This document shows positions 35,030 to 44,198 of a stretch of 62,002 nucleotides of DNA, in pieces. Source of the DNA: Gammaproteobacteria bacterium (GTDB lineage Bacteria > Pseudomonadota > Gammaproteobacteria > Pseudomonadales > Azotimanducaceae); contig VXPO01000099.1 of NCBI GenBank assembly GCA_009839505.1, forward strand, positions 1 to 62,002, in the 5' to 3' direction. The notes under the pieces were generated by a model. The model saw nothing but the letters and a program-made list of their open reading frames with translations, was not told where the DNA came from and did not search any database. A program made the position numbers and the translations under genes. The stretch's first letter is position 1. The number at the start of each line of letters is the position of its first letter.

Positions 35030-35839
35030 CTATTCCTCTTCCAGGGCGATGGCCCTGATGAAACTGGCTTCCGACTTCGTGAACCGCATCGGCAAGCCGA
35101 CGTAGAAGACCCGGTCTTGGGTCAACGTGTCGATGTTCACCAACGGATGCGCGATGGGGACGTTGGCACCAAGCAGCGCCCGCCGAACCGGCGAGTTGTC
35201 CGGTGCCGGCAGCTTGAGGTCGTATTGCCATTCGATGCCGGGCGCGCCGATTCCCAGCATCTTGATCCGGCGATCGTTGATCAGCCACTCGCAGGTGGCC
35301 GGGGACAGCCAGGGCTGCTCGAGGCCGGTGAACGGACTGGTCATCAGCACGATGTCGCCCACCTCAATGTTGTCGAGATGTTCGGGTTTGATCTCTTGGC
35401 CCCGCACATCCCCTTCCCGGCTCTTCAGCGCCATTCCGGCGCCACGGGGATACTCGCTCGCATCCGCGATGGCGCGCGGTTCGAGATCCTTGAGGTTGCA
35501 CACGGCCGCCTCGCCCATGAAGGTCGTCAGCGGCATCTCCCACAACCCCTTCATGTCCTCGGGAACACCGGACCAGTGACTGATGTGGCCCTTGCCCCCC
35601 TGCACGTGAGCGCCATGGTGCGTGGTCATCCGCTCCTGGTGCCACGCTTCGTCGCCCCCAGGCGGCGCCGAATACAGGGTGAACAGCGAATTGTCCGCCG
35701 GGAACCTGCCCTCCTTCATGACCCAGGGTCTGCCGTACGGGTCGGCATTGCCCTCCTCGATCGAGCCATCCACCCGATATACCCGGGCCTTGAGGCGCGG
35801 ACTCAGGTCCACCGGCCGGTAACCCTCGAAACTGAACAT
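35030..35839 (-). CDS. Cyclase-family metal hydrolase (kynurenine formamidase-like) 2
   Basis: A 269-residue paralogue of the downstream protein. The metal signature is MTTHHGAHVQGGKGH; GDIVLMTSPFTGLEQ and RIKMLGIGAPGIEWQ correspond to segments in the other copy. An insert of about 20 residues (SEYPRGAGMALKSREGDVRG) distinguishes it. It follows the class II aldolase gene by 66 bases and is probably in the same operon. AGGAAG precedes the ATG. Substrate unknown. Confidence 0.85.
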   Translation of the reverse strand: MFSFEGYRPVDLSPRLKARVYRVDGSIEEGNADPYGRPWVMKEGRFPADNSLFTLYSAPPGGDEAWHQERMTTHHGAHVQGGKGHISHWSGVPEDMKGLWEMPLTTFMGEAAVCNLKDLEPRAIADASEYPRGAGMALKSREGDVRGQEIKPEHLDNIEVGDIVLMTSPFTGLEQPWLSPATCEWLINDRRIKMLGIGAPGIEWQYDLKLPAPDNSPVRRALLGANVPIAHPLVNIDTLTQDRVFYVGLPMRFTKSEASFIRAIALEEE

Positions 35840-35905
35840 GGTGCTTCCTATTGCCTTGGCGACGCTCAGTGTACCGGACGGTGCGTCGATGAGTGCGTCC
35901 GGGAC

Positions 35906-36562
35906 TCAGATGTAGCGCCCGTAACTGACTTTGCGGGCGCGGTCGAAGAACTCGTCCCACTGGGCGGTGGTCAAGCGGTCGGGTTCCCCGATCTGACGCG
36001 ACACCAGGTACTGACGGCACATGATCTCGAGACGCTGGGCCAGCTCCACGCCTGACTTCAGGTTCCCCGCCCGACAGATCATGCCGTGATTGCCGAGGAG
36101 GCACGCGCTGCGTTCCTTCAACGCAGACGCCGCATCCCGGGCAAGTGTCTCGGTGCCGAACGTCGAATACGGCACGCAAGGCACGTCGTCGCCGCCGAAC
36201 GACCCCACCAGGTAGTGAAAACCGGGCAGCGGCTGGTTGTGGCACGACAGGGCCACGCAATAGTCGGAGTGGGTGTGCACCACCGCCTGTGCCCTCTCGT
36301 GCTGCCGGTAGATCTCCGCATGCATTCGCCACTCGGACGACGGCTTGACGTCACCCTCCCAGTCGCCGTCCAGCGACACGCGGACGATGCGCTCCGGCGC
36401 GATGTTCGCCTCCGACGCCCCACTCGGCGAAATCAACATGCCGTCCTCGAAACGACAGCTCAAGTTGCCGGACGACAGCTCGTTCAATCCGAGACCCGCC
36501 GAATAGCGGTAGCACTCCGTGATCTCTTCGCGGACCTGTTGCTCGTCTTGCTCACCGCTCAT
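35906..36562 (-). CDS. Class II aldolase/adducin-family protein
   Basis: A 218-residue Zn-dependent aldolase-fold enzyme. LNELSSGNLSCRFEDGMLISPSG binds the phosphate group, VVHTHSDYCVAL supplies two His ligands, and LLGNHGMICRAG a third His region. In four-carbon acid-sugar pathways the partner of an OtnK-type kinase is a class II aldolase that decarboxylates a phosphorylated sugar acid; the kinase gene overlaps this one by 11 bases. The genes thus match the OtnK/OtnC arrangement. Confidence 0.85.
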   Translation of the reverse strand: MSGEQDEQQVREEITECYRYSAGLGLNELSSGNLSCRFEDGMLISPSGASEANIAPERIVRVSLDGDWEGDVKPSSEWRMHAEIYRQHERAQAVVHTHSDYCVALSCHNQPLPGFHYLVGSFGGDDVPCVPYSTFGTETLARDAASALKERSACLLGNHGMICRAGNLKSGVELAQRLEIMCRQYLVSRQIGEPDRLTTAQWDEFFDRARKVSYGRYI

Positions 36563-37844
36563 TGTCAGCCTCCGTCCTCTGTTCCGATCGTCTCATGCGC
36601 TCCAGCGCATACTCGAAGAAGGTCGCATTCCCCAGCCCCCCTGCCTTGACCACCATGGCGAGCGGTCCAGGCGCATGGCTGAAACAATAGCCGCCCGAGA
36701 GGTCGTCGAAGGAACCCACTTCGACCTGACGGATACCGAGCGCACCGAACACCTGCCCGCTGGTTTCGCCGCCTGCCACGACGAGCTTGCGCACGCCGAG
36801 CTCATAGAGAATCTTCGCGGCCTCCCCGAGCAGACGGTCGGCGCGGGCGGCTGCTTCATCCCTGCCGAGTGCGTTTTGAGCGCGTTCGACACCGGCCACG
36901 TCAGCCGAGGTGGATACGGCCACCGGACCTCTTGGAACGTGCTCTGCTGCCCAGCTCCGAATTTCATCGAGCACGCCATCGCCTGATTCCACGAGATCGA
37001 TGCGGAATACCGGGTGGCGGGTCTCGAAGTCATCGACCTGGCGTAGCGTCGGCGGTGCACAGCTGCCGGCGATGACCGCCTCGTGTCCAGGAGCCGCGGG
37101 CAGCACGGTTCGATCTCCGGGAGGGTGATCGGCCGGCAACCACTGGCGTGCAAGGAAGCCCGGCAATGCATCCCCGCCCGTGGTCACCGCCCAGTCGTCC
37201 ACGAGCTCGGCGACCCGGGTGACGTCGTCGTCATCGACGGAGTCGATCACGAACGCGCGCGTGCCCGACGCGATCTGGGCATCCACATAGTCCCGTGCCG
37301 CGGCGAGGCCCCGATGCAGCACCCGGTGGGAGATCACCCCGACCGGTTCCGTCATCTGCGGCTTAAGCACCTGCACGAGGTTGGCGTTGGTCATGGGTGT
37401 CACGGGGTCGTACTGCTTGAACGACTCGGACAGCAACTTATCGCCGACGAACAGGCGACCCTGGAACACGGTGACGCTGTATTCGGGGAAGGCCGGCGCG
37501 AAGATCACCCGGTCGCCACCCGTGACCGCCAGGAGCGCCTCGGCGGCGGGCCCGATGTTGCCCTCGTCGGTGCAATCGAAGGTCGCGCAGTATTTGTAGT
37601 AGATGCGTTTCGCGTCGATGGCCTTGAGCGCACGGCCGATCGCACTCACTTCGTTCCGGGCGTCCGCGGCGGGGATCAAGCGGAGCTTCTTGCCCACCAC
37701 CACCGCATCGGCCTCGGCATCGAGATCGCCGAGAGCCTCGGCGGAGGTGACCAGGGGACACCGGACGCCCTCCCGCTCCAGCAGGCTCGCGACCATCATC
37801 CCGCCGGTGAGGTCATCCGCTATCACTCCGAGTTCGAGCGCCAT
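36552..37844 (-). CDS. Four-carbon acid sugar kinase family protein (DUF1537, OtnK-like)
   Basis: A 430-residue sugar-acid kinase with two domains. The N-terminal domain starts GVIADDLTGGMMVASLL, the classic substrate-side motif. The C-terminal nucleotide-binding domain has RKLVVAGGETSGQVFGALG and GGYCFSHAPGPLAMVVKAGG. Known relatives phosphorylate 3-keto four-carbon sugar acids (from erythronate or threonate). It is the first gene of the four-gene operon (kinase, aldolase, cyclase, cyclase) and is divergent from a serine hydrolase gene, with 76 bases between. Confidence 0.88.
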   Translation of the reverse strand: MALELGVIADDLTGGMMVASLLEREGVRCPLVTSAEALGDLDAEADAVVVGKKLRLIPAADARNEVSAIGRALKAIDAKRIYYKYCATFDCTDEGNIGPAAEALLAVTGGDRVIFAPAFPEYSVTVFQGRLFVGDKLLSESFKQYDPVTPMTNANLVQVLKPQMTEPVGVISHRVLHRGLAAARDYVDAQIASGTRAFVIDSVDDDDVTRVAELVDDWAVTTGGDALPGFLARQWLPADHPPGDRTVLPAAPGHEAVIAGSCAPPTLRQVDDFETRHPVFRIDLVESGDGVLDEIRSWAAEHVPRGPVAVSTSADVAGVERAQNALGRDEAAARADRLLGEAAKILYELGVRKLVVAGGETSGQVFGALGIRQVEVGSFDDLSGGYCFSHAPGPLAMVVKAGGLGNATFFEYALERMRRSEQRTEADNER

Positions 37845-37920
37845 AGAACCATTCGTCAGTAGACCCGGCGAGACATCTTATACTCCGACCGCACCCATTC
37901 CCTATGCAGAGAGGACCGTA

Positions 37921-39174
37921 GTGACAAGACCGGTGATGGTTCTGGGTCTCTTGCTGATGCTGACCCCAGCGGGCAGTGCGATCGGCGACGAGCAAAAAGA
38001 GGGGGGATCGATGGCCGCCACGTCTGAATTGCCGCGCGCAACTCCGGAGGAAGTGGGAATGTCGGCGGAACGACTGAACGGGGTCCGGGATGTCGTCCAG
38101 GAATTCATTGATGACGGCCGCATCCACTACGCCGTCGTCGGCGTCGCCCGTCGCGGCAAGGTCGTCTACTTCGAAGCGCAGGGTGTTTCCGACGGTGAAC
38201 CCGTGCGGGACGACGCGATGTTCCACATGGCTTCATCCACCAAACCGATTCTCGGCGTTGCCGCCATGATGATGATCGAGGAGGGCCTCATCAGTCCGTC
38301 TGATCCCGTCGAGAAGTACATCCCCGAGTTCAAGGACATCAAGGTGGCTGTTGTCGACGAACCGGTCGACATGCAGACCAGCGCCAAGAAGCGATCGGCG
38401 GAAGCGTCCGAGCATCGACTGGTCGACAGCCATCGTCCGGTCACCATTCACGATCTGCTAACGCACACTTCCGGAATCTCCGGCAGAAGCCTCGGCAGGG
38501 CCGGCAAGGGGCCGGGCAGCGACGACACCTTGGCCACTTGGATACCCATCGTCGCCGAAGGGCCCCTCAACTTTCAGCCCGGATCTCGCTGGGGCTATGG
38601 CGGTGGGCTCGATGTGGTCGCGAGAGTCATCGAAATCGTATCCGGCATGCCGTTCAACGACTTCGTTCAGCAACGCATCTTCGACCCACTGGACATGAAG
38701 GATACGTATTGGATCGTCCCCAAGGACAAACTGCATCGCATGCTGATCTTCGTCGAAGGCAAGGCGGGCACGCCCACCACCTATTTCTCGGGTTCCGCCG
38801 GCTTGGTCAGCACCGCCCGAGACTACCTGCACTTCGAGCAGATGCTGGTCAACAAGGGCGAACTCTTCGGCAACCGGATTCTGCAACCCGAGTCGGTTGA
38901 AATGATGTCCACCGACCAAGTGGGCGAGTTGTTCGCCGGCGGCCCCAAGGGCATTGCCGGGGTTGCGTTCGGCTACACGGTTTCCATCACCGTGGATCCG
39001 GCTTTGGCGCAGACGGGGAGAAGCGTGGGCGCCTTCGGCTGGGGCGGTGCGGCCGGAACCGTCTCCTGGACGGATCCCAAAGAAGCGCTGGCCGTGGCGA
39101 TCATGGTTCAGCAACCCACGAATGACTTGGCGTCCAGGATTGCAGAGGCGATTGCAGCGGCCATTGATGACTGA
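37921..39174 (+). CDS. Serine hydrolase, class C beta-lactamase/esterase family, exported
   Basis: A 417-residue serine hydrolase. The GTG start follows AGAGGA, and the N-terminus MVLGLLLMLTPAGSAIG is a signal peptide. The catalytic Ser and Lys are in MASSTKPILG (SxxK); HTSGISGRS follows. The Tyr motif is WGYGGG, where a Gly stands in place of the usual Asn in YxN. Late WGGAAGTVSW is the KTG-like region. Such enzymes are usually esterases or peptidases rather than lactamases. It is convergent with the sulfatase gene (3-base gap). Confidence 0.85.
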   Translation: MTRPVMVLGLLLMLTPAGSAIGDEQKEGGSMAATSELPRATPEEVGMSAERLNGVRDVVQEFIDDGRIHYAVVGVARRGKVVYFEAQGVSDGEPVRDDAMFHMASSTKPILGVAAMMMIEEGLISPSDPVEKYIPEFKDIKVAVVDEPVDMQTSAKKRSAEASEHRLVDSHRPVTIHDLLTHTSGISGRSLGRAGKGPGSDDTLATWIPIVAEGPLNFQPGSRWGYGGGLDVVARVIEIVSGMPFNDFVQQRIFDPLDMKDTYWIVPKDKLHRMLIFVEGKAGTPTTYFSGSAGLVSTARDYLHFEQMLVNKGELFGNRILQPESVEMMSTDQVGELFAGGPKGIAGVAFGYTVSITVDPALAQTGRSVGAFGWGGAAGTVSWTDPKEALAVAIMVQQPTNDLASRIAEAIAAAIDD

Positions 39175-39177
39175 CGG

Positions 39178-40539
39178 CTACCGGGCGGCGGACTCGTCCC
39201 GATAGTCGGCGCCGGCGATGCTCCTCTCGACGCTCGCCTCCCAGACGCTGAGTTCCTTCATCATCCGGGCGGCGATATCCGGGCGCTGCCTGATCAGATT
39301 GTTGGACTCGGACGGGTCGCCGACGACGTTGTAGAGTTCGAATTCTCCGTCCTCGCCGCTGGTGTAGTTGCGGACCAGCTTCCATTCGTTGTCCATCCAC
39401 GCCCGCCCGGCGACCACCCTGAATCCCATCGGCTGTTCCCTACGCGAGGGCTCGTTGCCATTTAGAACGGACACCAATGAGACGCCATCGTTGACCGGAT
39501 TGATGGAGTTCGGGTCGAGGCCGGCGACATCAATCAATGTTGGGAAGATGTCTGTCGTGGCGGCTGGATAGTGCGACACCCGGGGTTCGATGGTTCCCGG
39601 CCACTCGACAATCGTCGGCACTCGTATACCGCCTTCGTAGAGATCCTTCTTGAATCCACGCAGGTGTCCGGTGGTGTCGGGGTGAACTCCCAAATGCTCC
39701 CCATAGTCGATATCGGGAAGACCGCCGTTGTCGCTGGTGAACCAGACGAGCGTGTTGTCCGCGATCCCGAGTTCTTGAAGTCCTTGCCGAAGCGTACCAA
39801 TCGAACGATCCATCGCCGCCAACTCGCCGAGCTGCAGGGCCGAGCTCTTATCGGTGCGGTCCAGGTAAGGAGCGACATCCTCCTCGGTCGCTTCGAATAC
39901 ACGATGGGGCGTGGAGTACCAGACCACCACGAACACGGGGCGACCCTTCTTCGTCTCGCGGCCAATGAATTTTAGTGCTTCGTCGACGATCACCTCGGAG
40001 CCATCGCCTTCGAACTGTTCCGGGACGCCATTTCGGCTCAACACCGGATTCAGGTTGAACTGGGTGGAGATGCTCAACCAATAGTCGAAGCCGAGTTGAC
40101 CGGGGCTGAGCGGGTCGTCTGCCAGAACTTGGTGACCGGGCGTATTGCTTCCGTTCAGATGCCACTTGCCGAAGTGCGCGGTGGCGTAACCGGCCCTCCG
40201 GAATGCGGTGGACAGCATTTTCTCCTGCTTGTTGATCGGATCACCCACCTTGAAAACACCGGTCCGATCATTGGTACGACCGGTCAGTACGGCGGCGCGC
40301 GTCGGTGAGCACATCGGGGCCGTTGCATAGAACCGATCCATGCGCAAACCGTTCGCCGCCATATCGTCGAGGTGCGGCGTCTTGAGGAGCGGGTGACCGT
40401 AATAGCCGGTTTGCGTCCAACCATGATCGTCGGACATCACCAGTATGACGTTGGGTTTGTCGGCCATTACGGGCACGGACAGAAATAGCCCGAAAAGGAC
40501 AAGCGAGGCGCCAAGACTGTTCGTAGTGGTTGTTCCCAC
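39178..40539 (-). CDS. Exported sulfatase
   Basis: A 453-residue arylsulfatase-family enzyme with a signal peptide (SLGASLVLFGLFLSVPVMA). SDDHGW is the first metal-binding motif. The C-x-P-x-R formylglycine motif is MCSPTRAAVLTGR. HFGKWHLNG and TSDNGG complete the active site. The Cys needs oxidation by an FGE-type enzyme encoded elsewhere. The start is a GTG eight bases after GGGAGG. A C-terminal region resembles that of other sulfatases acting on sulfated polysaccharides or small esters; no substrate can be named. It precedes the esterase gene on the other strand order, 22 bases away. Confidence 0.9.
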   Translation of the reverse strand: MGTTTTNSLGASLVLFGLFLSVPVMADKPNVILVMSDDHGWTQTGYYGHPLLKTPHLDDMAANGLRMDRFYATAPMCSPTRAAVLTGRTNDRTGVFKVGDPINKQEKMLSTAFRRAGYATAHFGKWHLNGSNTPGHQVLADDPLSPGQLGFDYWLSISTQFNLNPVLSRNGVPEQFEGDGSEVIVDEALKFIGRETKKGRPVFVVVWYSTPHRVFEATEEDVAPYLDRTDKSSALQLGELAAMDRSIGTLRQGLQELGIADNTLVWFTSDNGGLPDIDYGEHLGVHPDTTGHLRGFKKDLYEGGIRVPTIVEWPGTIEPRVSHYPAATTDIFPTLIDVAGLDPNSINPVNDGVSLVSVLNGNEPSRREQPMGFRVVAGRAWMDNEWKLVRNYTSGEDGEFELYNVVGDPSESNNLIRQRPDIAARMMKELSVWEASVERSIAGADYRDESAAR

Positions 40540-40561
40540 TCGAGAGACCTCCCGTCCGGAA

Positions 40562-41566
40562 CTACTGATTGCCCAACAGGAATCTCAAAGGAACATGAAG
40601 ACGCTCACGCCAAGCTCTCGGCGTGTGATCGGCACCCTCGAAGCGACGCGAGACCCAATCCTCTCCGGATCGATAGCCCTTGTTGCGCATCAATTCGTCC
40701 ATCTTCAATTGAAAGGGTCCGTAGTTTGCATCGTAGGTCTCCGTGCCATGATCGAAATAGAACCGGTGTACTCCGGCCTGCGGCCAGCGGTCCCTGTACC
40801 ACGCGATGACAGCGCCATCGCCGTTCGTCCAATCGGTGGACAGGCACGCCGCGGCACCGAAGACGTCGGGATACTCGACGATGGCGTAGGAGGAGATCAT
40901 CCCGCCCATGCTCGAGCCCATGACGAGCGTGTTCGCTCGATCCGGTTGGGTTCGATAGTTCTGGTCGACAAACGGTTTGAGTTCGTGGACTAGAAACTTC
41001 AAGTAACTGTCGGAGACGAGCTTCCCGCCTTTCAACGGCGGATCTCCGGCGACCATCCGTTCCCAAACCTCGCCAGTGACGGGCTTTTGCGGCATGTATT
41101 CCAAGCCTCGGTTGGGTTTCGCATCCAGGTCCGCCCAGACGGCAACAACGATGGCCGGCCGGATTTCGCCATCGTCGATGAGCCTTGCCATGGTCGTATC
41201 CAGATCCCAGAGCCAATCCGTTCCCGAGAACGGTGATTGGCCGTGGAGGAACATGAACTGGCCGTCGTGCACATATAGGACCGGATAGCGGACATCCGAT
41301 GCCGCGTCGTAGCCTTCCGGCAGCCAAACCTCCACGGGGCGCGGCACGACATTCCGGGACGGAAAGTCCGGGTGATACTCGAAGGTCCCTCTTTGCGGAT
41401 GGGACGTCGTCCTATACACAGGCTCTTTATCTTTAGATGGATCCGGCGCTTCCGACGCATCAGCGCCCATTGCGTTCTCCCCAACGGCAACAAGTGCCAT
41501 CATGCCGATCAGGCATTGTGATGCAACGAGCGTCACGGCCACGCGACCAAATGGTCTGATAGTCAT
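40562..41566 (-). CDS. Exported esterase (alpha/beta hydrolase, Fes-like)
   Basis: A 334-residue hydrolase with an N-terminal signal (VAVTLVASQCLIGMMALVAV). Motifs are VEVWLPEGYD, YPVLYVHDGQFMF, the nucleophile elbow LVMGSSMGGMISSY, and late YFDHGTETYD. The catalytic His is likely in GADHTPRAW. The fold matches enterochelin-esterase-like and putative esterase families. The ATG follows GGGGA; a TTG 15 bases upstream is less likely. GC content is visibly lower than in its neighbours. It is co-directional with and just upstream of the sulfatase gene, so the two probably cooperate on an exported substrate. Confidence 0.85.
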   Translation of the reverse strand: MTIRPFGRVAVTLVASQCLIGMMALVAVGENAMGADASEAPDPSKDKEPVYRTTSHPQRGTFEYHPDFPSRNVVPRPVEVWLPEGYDAASDVRYPVLYVHDGQFMFLHGQSPFSGTDWLWDLDTTMARLIDDGEIRPAIVVAVWADLDAKPNRGLEYMPQKPVTGEVWERMVAGDPPLKGGKLVSDSYLKFLVHELKPFVDQNYRTQPDRANTLVMGSSMGGMISSYAIVEYPDVFGAAACLSTDWTNGDGAVIAWYRDRWPQAGVHRFYFDHGTETYDANYGPFQLKMDELMRNKGYRSGEDWVSRRFEGADHTPRAWRERLHVPLRFLLGNQ

Positions 41567-41590
41567 CGAGTTCCCCAGCAAGGCATCGCC

Positions 41591-42517
41591 TCATCCGTCA
41601 TCGTCCTCTCCCACATCGGACGGCCGCACGCGGACACCGCTCATGCGTTCGACCAGCTCCATTATCGCCCAGCTCTCCTTGTCCGCCCATCCATGCCCGA
41701 AGCCGGCGAGGTAGAGCTGTAGCGCGCTAGAGCCCACGGACAGAGGAACGCCAAGGTCGCCGGCGAGCTCGACAGCCAAGCGGATGTCCTTGCCGATGGT
41801 CCTGAGGCCCATGTTGGCCGTCTCCCCAGGCGGCGGCTCAGAACTCCGCCCGATCGACGCAACGGTTCCGTCGAACGCCCGGCTGGCACCGCTACTCTCG
41901 CTGATGACTTCCTTCATCTTGTCGACGCTCAGTCCCGCCTTCACGCCAAGTGCCAAGGCTTCCATCGTGGCGACCGCGCCAATGGCGTTGAGCAGGTTGT
42001 TGACAAGCTTAACGGTGGCCCCCGCGCCGGTTTCGCCCACGTGGAAGATCCGCTCCCCGATCGCCTCGAGCACCGGCCGAGCACGCGCCAAGGTCGCCGC
42101 ATCGCCACCGACCATCACCGAGAGCCGCCCCTCCCGACGCTGCGCTATGCCGCCGCTGACCGGTGCGTCGAGGACTTCCACGCCTCGTTCCGCGGCTTGA
42201 CGCGAGATGCGGCGAACGACGTCGGGACTGATGGTGCTGAGCTCTATGTAGATGTCGCCCGCCGAAGCACCCGCCAGCACTCCGTCGGCGCCGAGCGCAA
42301 CCTCCTCGCTCACCTCGTTGGACGGCAGCGAGGCGAGGATGATGTCCGAAGCCAACGCCACTTCTCGCGGCGAGCGGGCGACACGCGCCCCCTGCTGCTC
42401 GAGATCCTTGAGCGGCTGCTCGCGCAGGTCGTTGACCGTGAGGTCGAACCCGGCGCGCGCGATGCTCGTGGCCATGGGCTTGCCGATGCCGCCGAGGCCG
42501 ATGAATCCTACTCGCAT
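41591..42517 (-). CDS. 3-hydroxyisobutyrate dehydrogenase-type NAD(P) oxidoreductase
   Basis: A 308-residue beta-hydroxyacid dehydrogenase. The Rossmann motif is GFIGLGGIGKPMATSI. The substrate signature APVSGGIAQRREGRLSVMVGG and the catalytic Lys in GAGATVKLVNNLLN are present. The family includes tartronate semialdehyde and related reductases, which fits a sugar-acid neighbourhood, but the substrate is not fixed. It ends 24 bases from the esterase gene start, on the same strand, and its start is divergent from the LLM oxidoreductase gene. Confidence 0.88.
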   Translation of the reverse strand: MRVGFIGLGGIGKPMATSIARAGFDLTVNDLREQPLKDLEQQGARVARSPREVALASDIILASLPSNEVSEEVALGADGVLAGASAGDIYIELSTISPDVVRRISRQAAERGVEVLDAPVSGGIAQRREGRLSVMVGGDAATLARARPVLEAIGERIFHVGETGAGATVKLVNNLLNAIGAVATMEALALGVKAGLSVDKMKEVISESSGASRAFDGTVASIGRSSEPPPGETANMGLRTIGKDIRLAVELAGDLGVPLSVGSSALQLYLAGFGHGWADKESWAIMELVERMSGVRVRPSDVGEDDDG

Positions 42518-42692
42518 AGGTCAAATACTCCGTGGTTGCAGCGTGGTCGCGCGATGATCGCAAGCATCACCCCTATGAGCCCCTACGGCCACCCCTAGGG
42601 AAAAAGCGCCCCGAGCGGCGGGTCGACGGTCGGCCCTTGTTAGGCGCGAGGGAGATGCCGTACGGTCCGTCGGACTTGAAGAGGAGTAGCCC

Positions 42693-43607
42693 GTGAAAAT
42701 CGGAATTCTTGGCAAGAACCTCCGCCAAGGCGCGTCGCTCGCGAGTCTCGTCGACGAGGTTGTCGGATACGAAGAGCAAGGCTTCGCAAGTTACTGGATG
42801 CAGCAAGCCAGCACTTTCCACGCGCTAACCATGATGGGTTTGATCGGCCACAACACGACCAGGATCGAACTAGGACTCGCGACCATACCCACCTACCCTC
42901 GTCACCCCGGCGCGATGCTGCATCAAGCAAGCACAGTGAACGTCCTGGCCGGTGGTCGCCTAGTGCTAGGCATTGGACCCACCGCGGAACCCGAGTACGA
43001 GACGTTGGGTTTGTCCTATGGCGAGTCTGTTCGACACATTCGAGATTATCTGAGCGTAACCGAGGAGTCTGGGGAACCCGACAAGGCTGAACTTGGAGCT
43101 GACGAGGCAAGCGCAGAGGTCGAGTCGGACTTTCCAGAACCCGAGCCATACAAGGTGGTTGTCTCCGCCCTAACTCCCGAGATGCGAAGAGCTGCGGGTC
43201 GTGTCGCCGACGGCGCGGTGACTTGGATGGTTAGTCAGAAGACCATTCGCGATCACACCGTACCCGAGATCAAGAAAGCAGCCGAAGCTGCCGATCGAGA
43301 CGCCCCCCGCGTTGCAGTAGGACTGCCAGTTTGCGTCCACGACGACGAGGAACAAGCCGTAGCGCGAGCCAATGAGGTCTACAGCATCTACGGCGAGCTG
43401 CCGACCTATCGTCGTCAACTCGATGCGCAAGGAGTCGAGAATCCCGGCGACATCGCCGTGGTAGGCAACGAAAGCGAGGTCGAGGCGCAATTGAAGACCT
43501 ACTTCGACGCAGGTGCCACAGAGATTGTCGCCAGCATCTATCCCGCAGGCGATGACCGTCGTGGATCGGTCGTACGATCCACGGAATGTCTTCGAGGCCT
43601 TCTTTAG
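42693..43607 (+). CDS. LLM-class flavin/F420-dependent oxidoreductase
   Basis: A 304-residue bacterial luciferase-like monooxygenase-fold protein. KIGILGKNLRQGASLASLV starts it, followed by GLATIPTYPRHPGAMLHQAS and LAGGRLVLGIGPTAEPE (cofactor region). An acidic low-complexity stretch (KAELGADEASAEVESDF) replaces part of the usual middle section. The GTG start follows GAGGAG. GC content is lower than average here. Cofactor (FMN or F420) cannot be chosen from sequence alone. The 282 bases after its stop, up to tRNA-Asp, hold nothing I can recognise. Confidence 0.85.
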   Translation: MKIGILGKNLRQGASLASLVDEVVGYEEQGFASYWMQQASTFHALTMMGLIGHNTTRIELGLATIPTYPRHPGAMLHQASTVNVLAGGRLVLGIGPTAEPEYETLGLSYGESVRHIRDYLSVTEESGEPDKAELGADEASAEVESDFPEPEPYKVVVSALTPEMRRAAGRVADGAVTWMVSQKTIRDHTVPEIKKAAEAADRDAPRVAVGLPVCVHDDEEQAVARANEVYSIYGELPTYRRQLDAQGVENPGDIAVVGNESEVEAQLKTYFDAGATEIVASIYPAGDDRRGSVVRSTECLRGLL

Positions 43608-43889
43608 AGATTCGACGTATAGGGCCAAGATCACCCGGGGATGGGACCAGCGAGCAGGAGATTGCCCGATGGCTCAGCGGCGGGTCGGCATGACCCAAGT
43701 CGAGTGCGGCAAGATGGATACAGGCCGAGCGGACGACTGCTGTTCGCCGGCAGCCGTGCGCATATCCCACCTTGGAGTCCGAAAAGGCCCGGGTTCGGGG
43801 GCGTGGACGGGAGAATGGGGCCGCAGCCGACCTTCGGGCAGTCAGCTCCGCGGCACGCCGTACGCGCAGTTAGTTTTCTGGGGTGTGCG

Positions 43890-43966
43890 TGGCGGAGCGG
43901 ACGGGACTCGAACCCGCGACCCCCGGCGTGACAGGCCGGTATTCTAACCAGCTGAACTACCGCTCC
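43890..43966 (-). tRNA. tRNA-Asp (GTC anticodon)
   Basis: Minus strand. Acceptor GGAGCGG/CCGCTCC, D arm with TTCAGCTGGTTAGAA, anticodon stem CCGGC/GCCGG with loop CTGTCAC (GTC), T arm with GGTTCGAGTCC, and an encoded CCA. 77 nt. It lies one base from tRNA-Val. Confidence 0.97.
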
Positions 43967-43967
43967 G

Positions 43968-44043
43968 TGGTGGGTGTTGCAGGGCTCGAACCTGCGACCT
44001 ACGGCTTGTAAGGCCGTCGCTCTCCCAACTGAGCTAAACACCC
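43968..44043 (-). tRNA. tRNA-Val (TAC anticodon)
   Basis: Minus strand. Acceptor GGGTGTT/AACACCC, D arm GCTCAGTTGGGAGAGC, anticodon stem ACGGC/GCCGT with loop CTTACAA (TAC), T arm with GGTTCGAGCC, encoded CCA. 76 nt. It is upstream of tRNA-Asp in one probable transcript. Confidence 0.97.
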
Positions 44044-44150
44044 CTTGGTACAGGGGTCGCGTATCTTATCGCGAGCCCTAGGGGTGTCAATGGCGGGAGG
44101 TCCGAACGAGGCTGTTTCCGGAACCAACCTAGATGCGCGTTTGCCAATGC

Positions 44151-44175
44151 GGGCCGCCACAAGGGCGGCCCCTAC
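44151..44175 (-). repeat. REP-like palindromic repeat copy (variant)
   Basis: A reverse copy with compensating changes: GGGCCGCC pairs with GGCGGCCC around a short loop, then CTAC. The paired substitutions keep the hairpin, which suggests the structure matters. It lies 23 bases from the stop of the amidohydrolase gene. Confidence 0.75.
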
Positions 44176-44198
44176 GACCGTTTCCGAGGCGCGGTTCG

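Noticed and set aside
33569-36055. An 828-codon open frame on the plus strand
   Set aside because: It lies opposite the Uma2, cyclase and aldolase genes, which have clear motifs and ribosome-binding sites. Long antisense frames are common at this GC content, and this one shows no domain.
43608-43889. Possible small gene between the LLM gene and tRNA-Asp
   Set aside because: Frames here have no ribosome-binding site or domain, and the visible ones run into the tRNA genes.
43890-44043. tRNA pair as an integration site for a genomic island at 37.9-43.6 kb
   Set aside because: I found no integrase and no repeat of the tRNA-Asp 3' end on the far side, so GC variation alone is the evidence.
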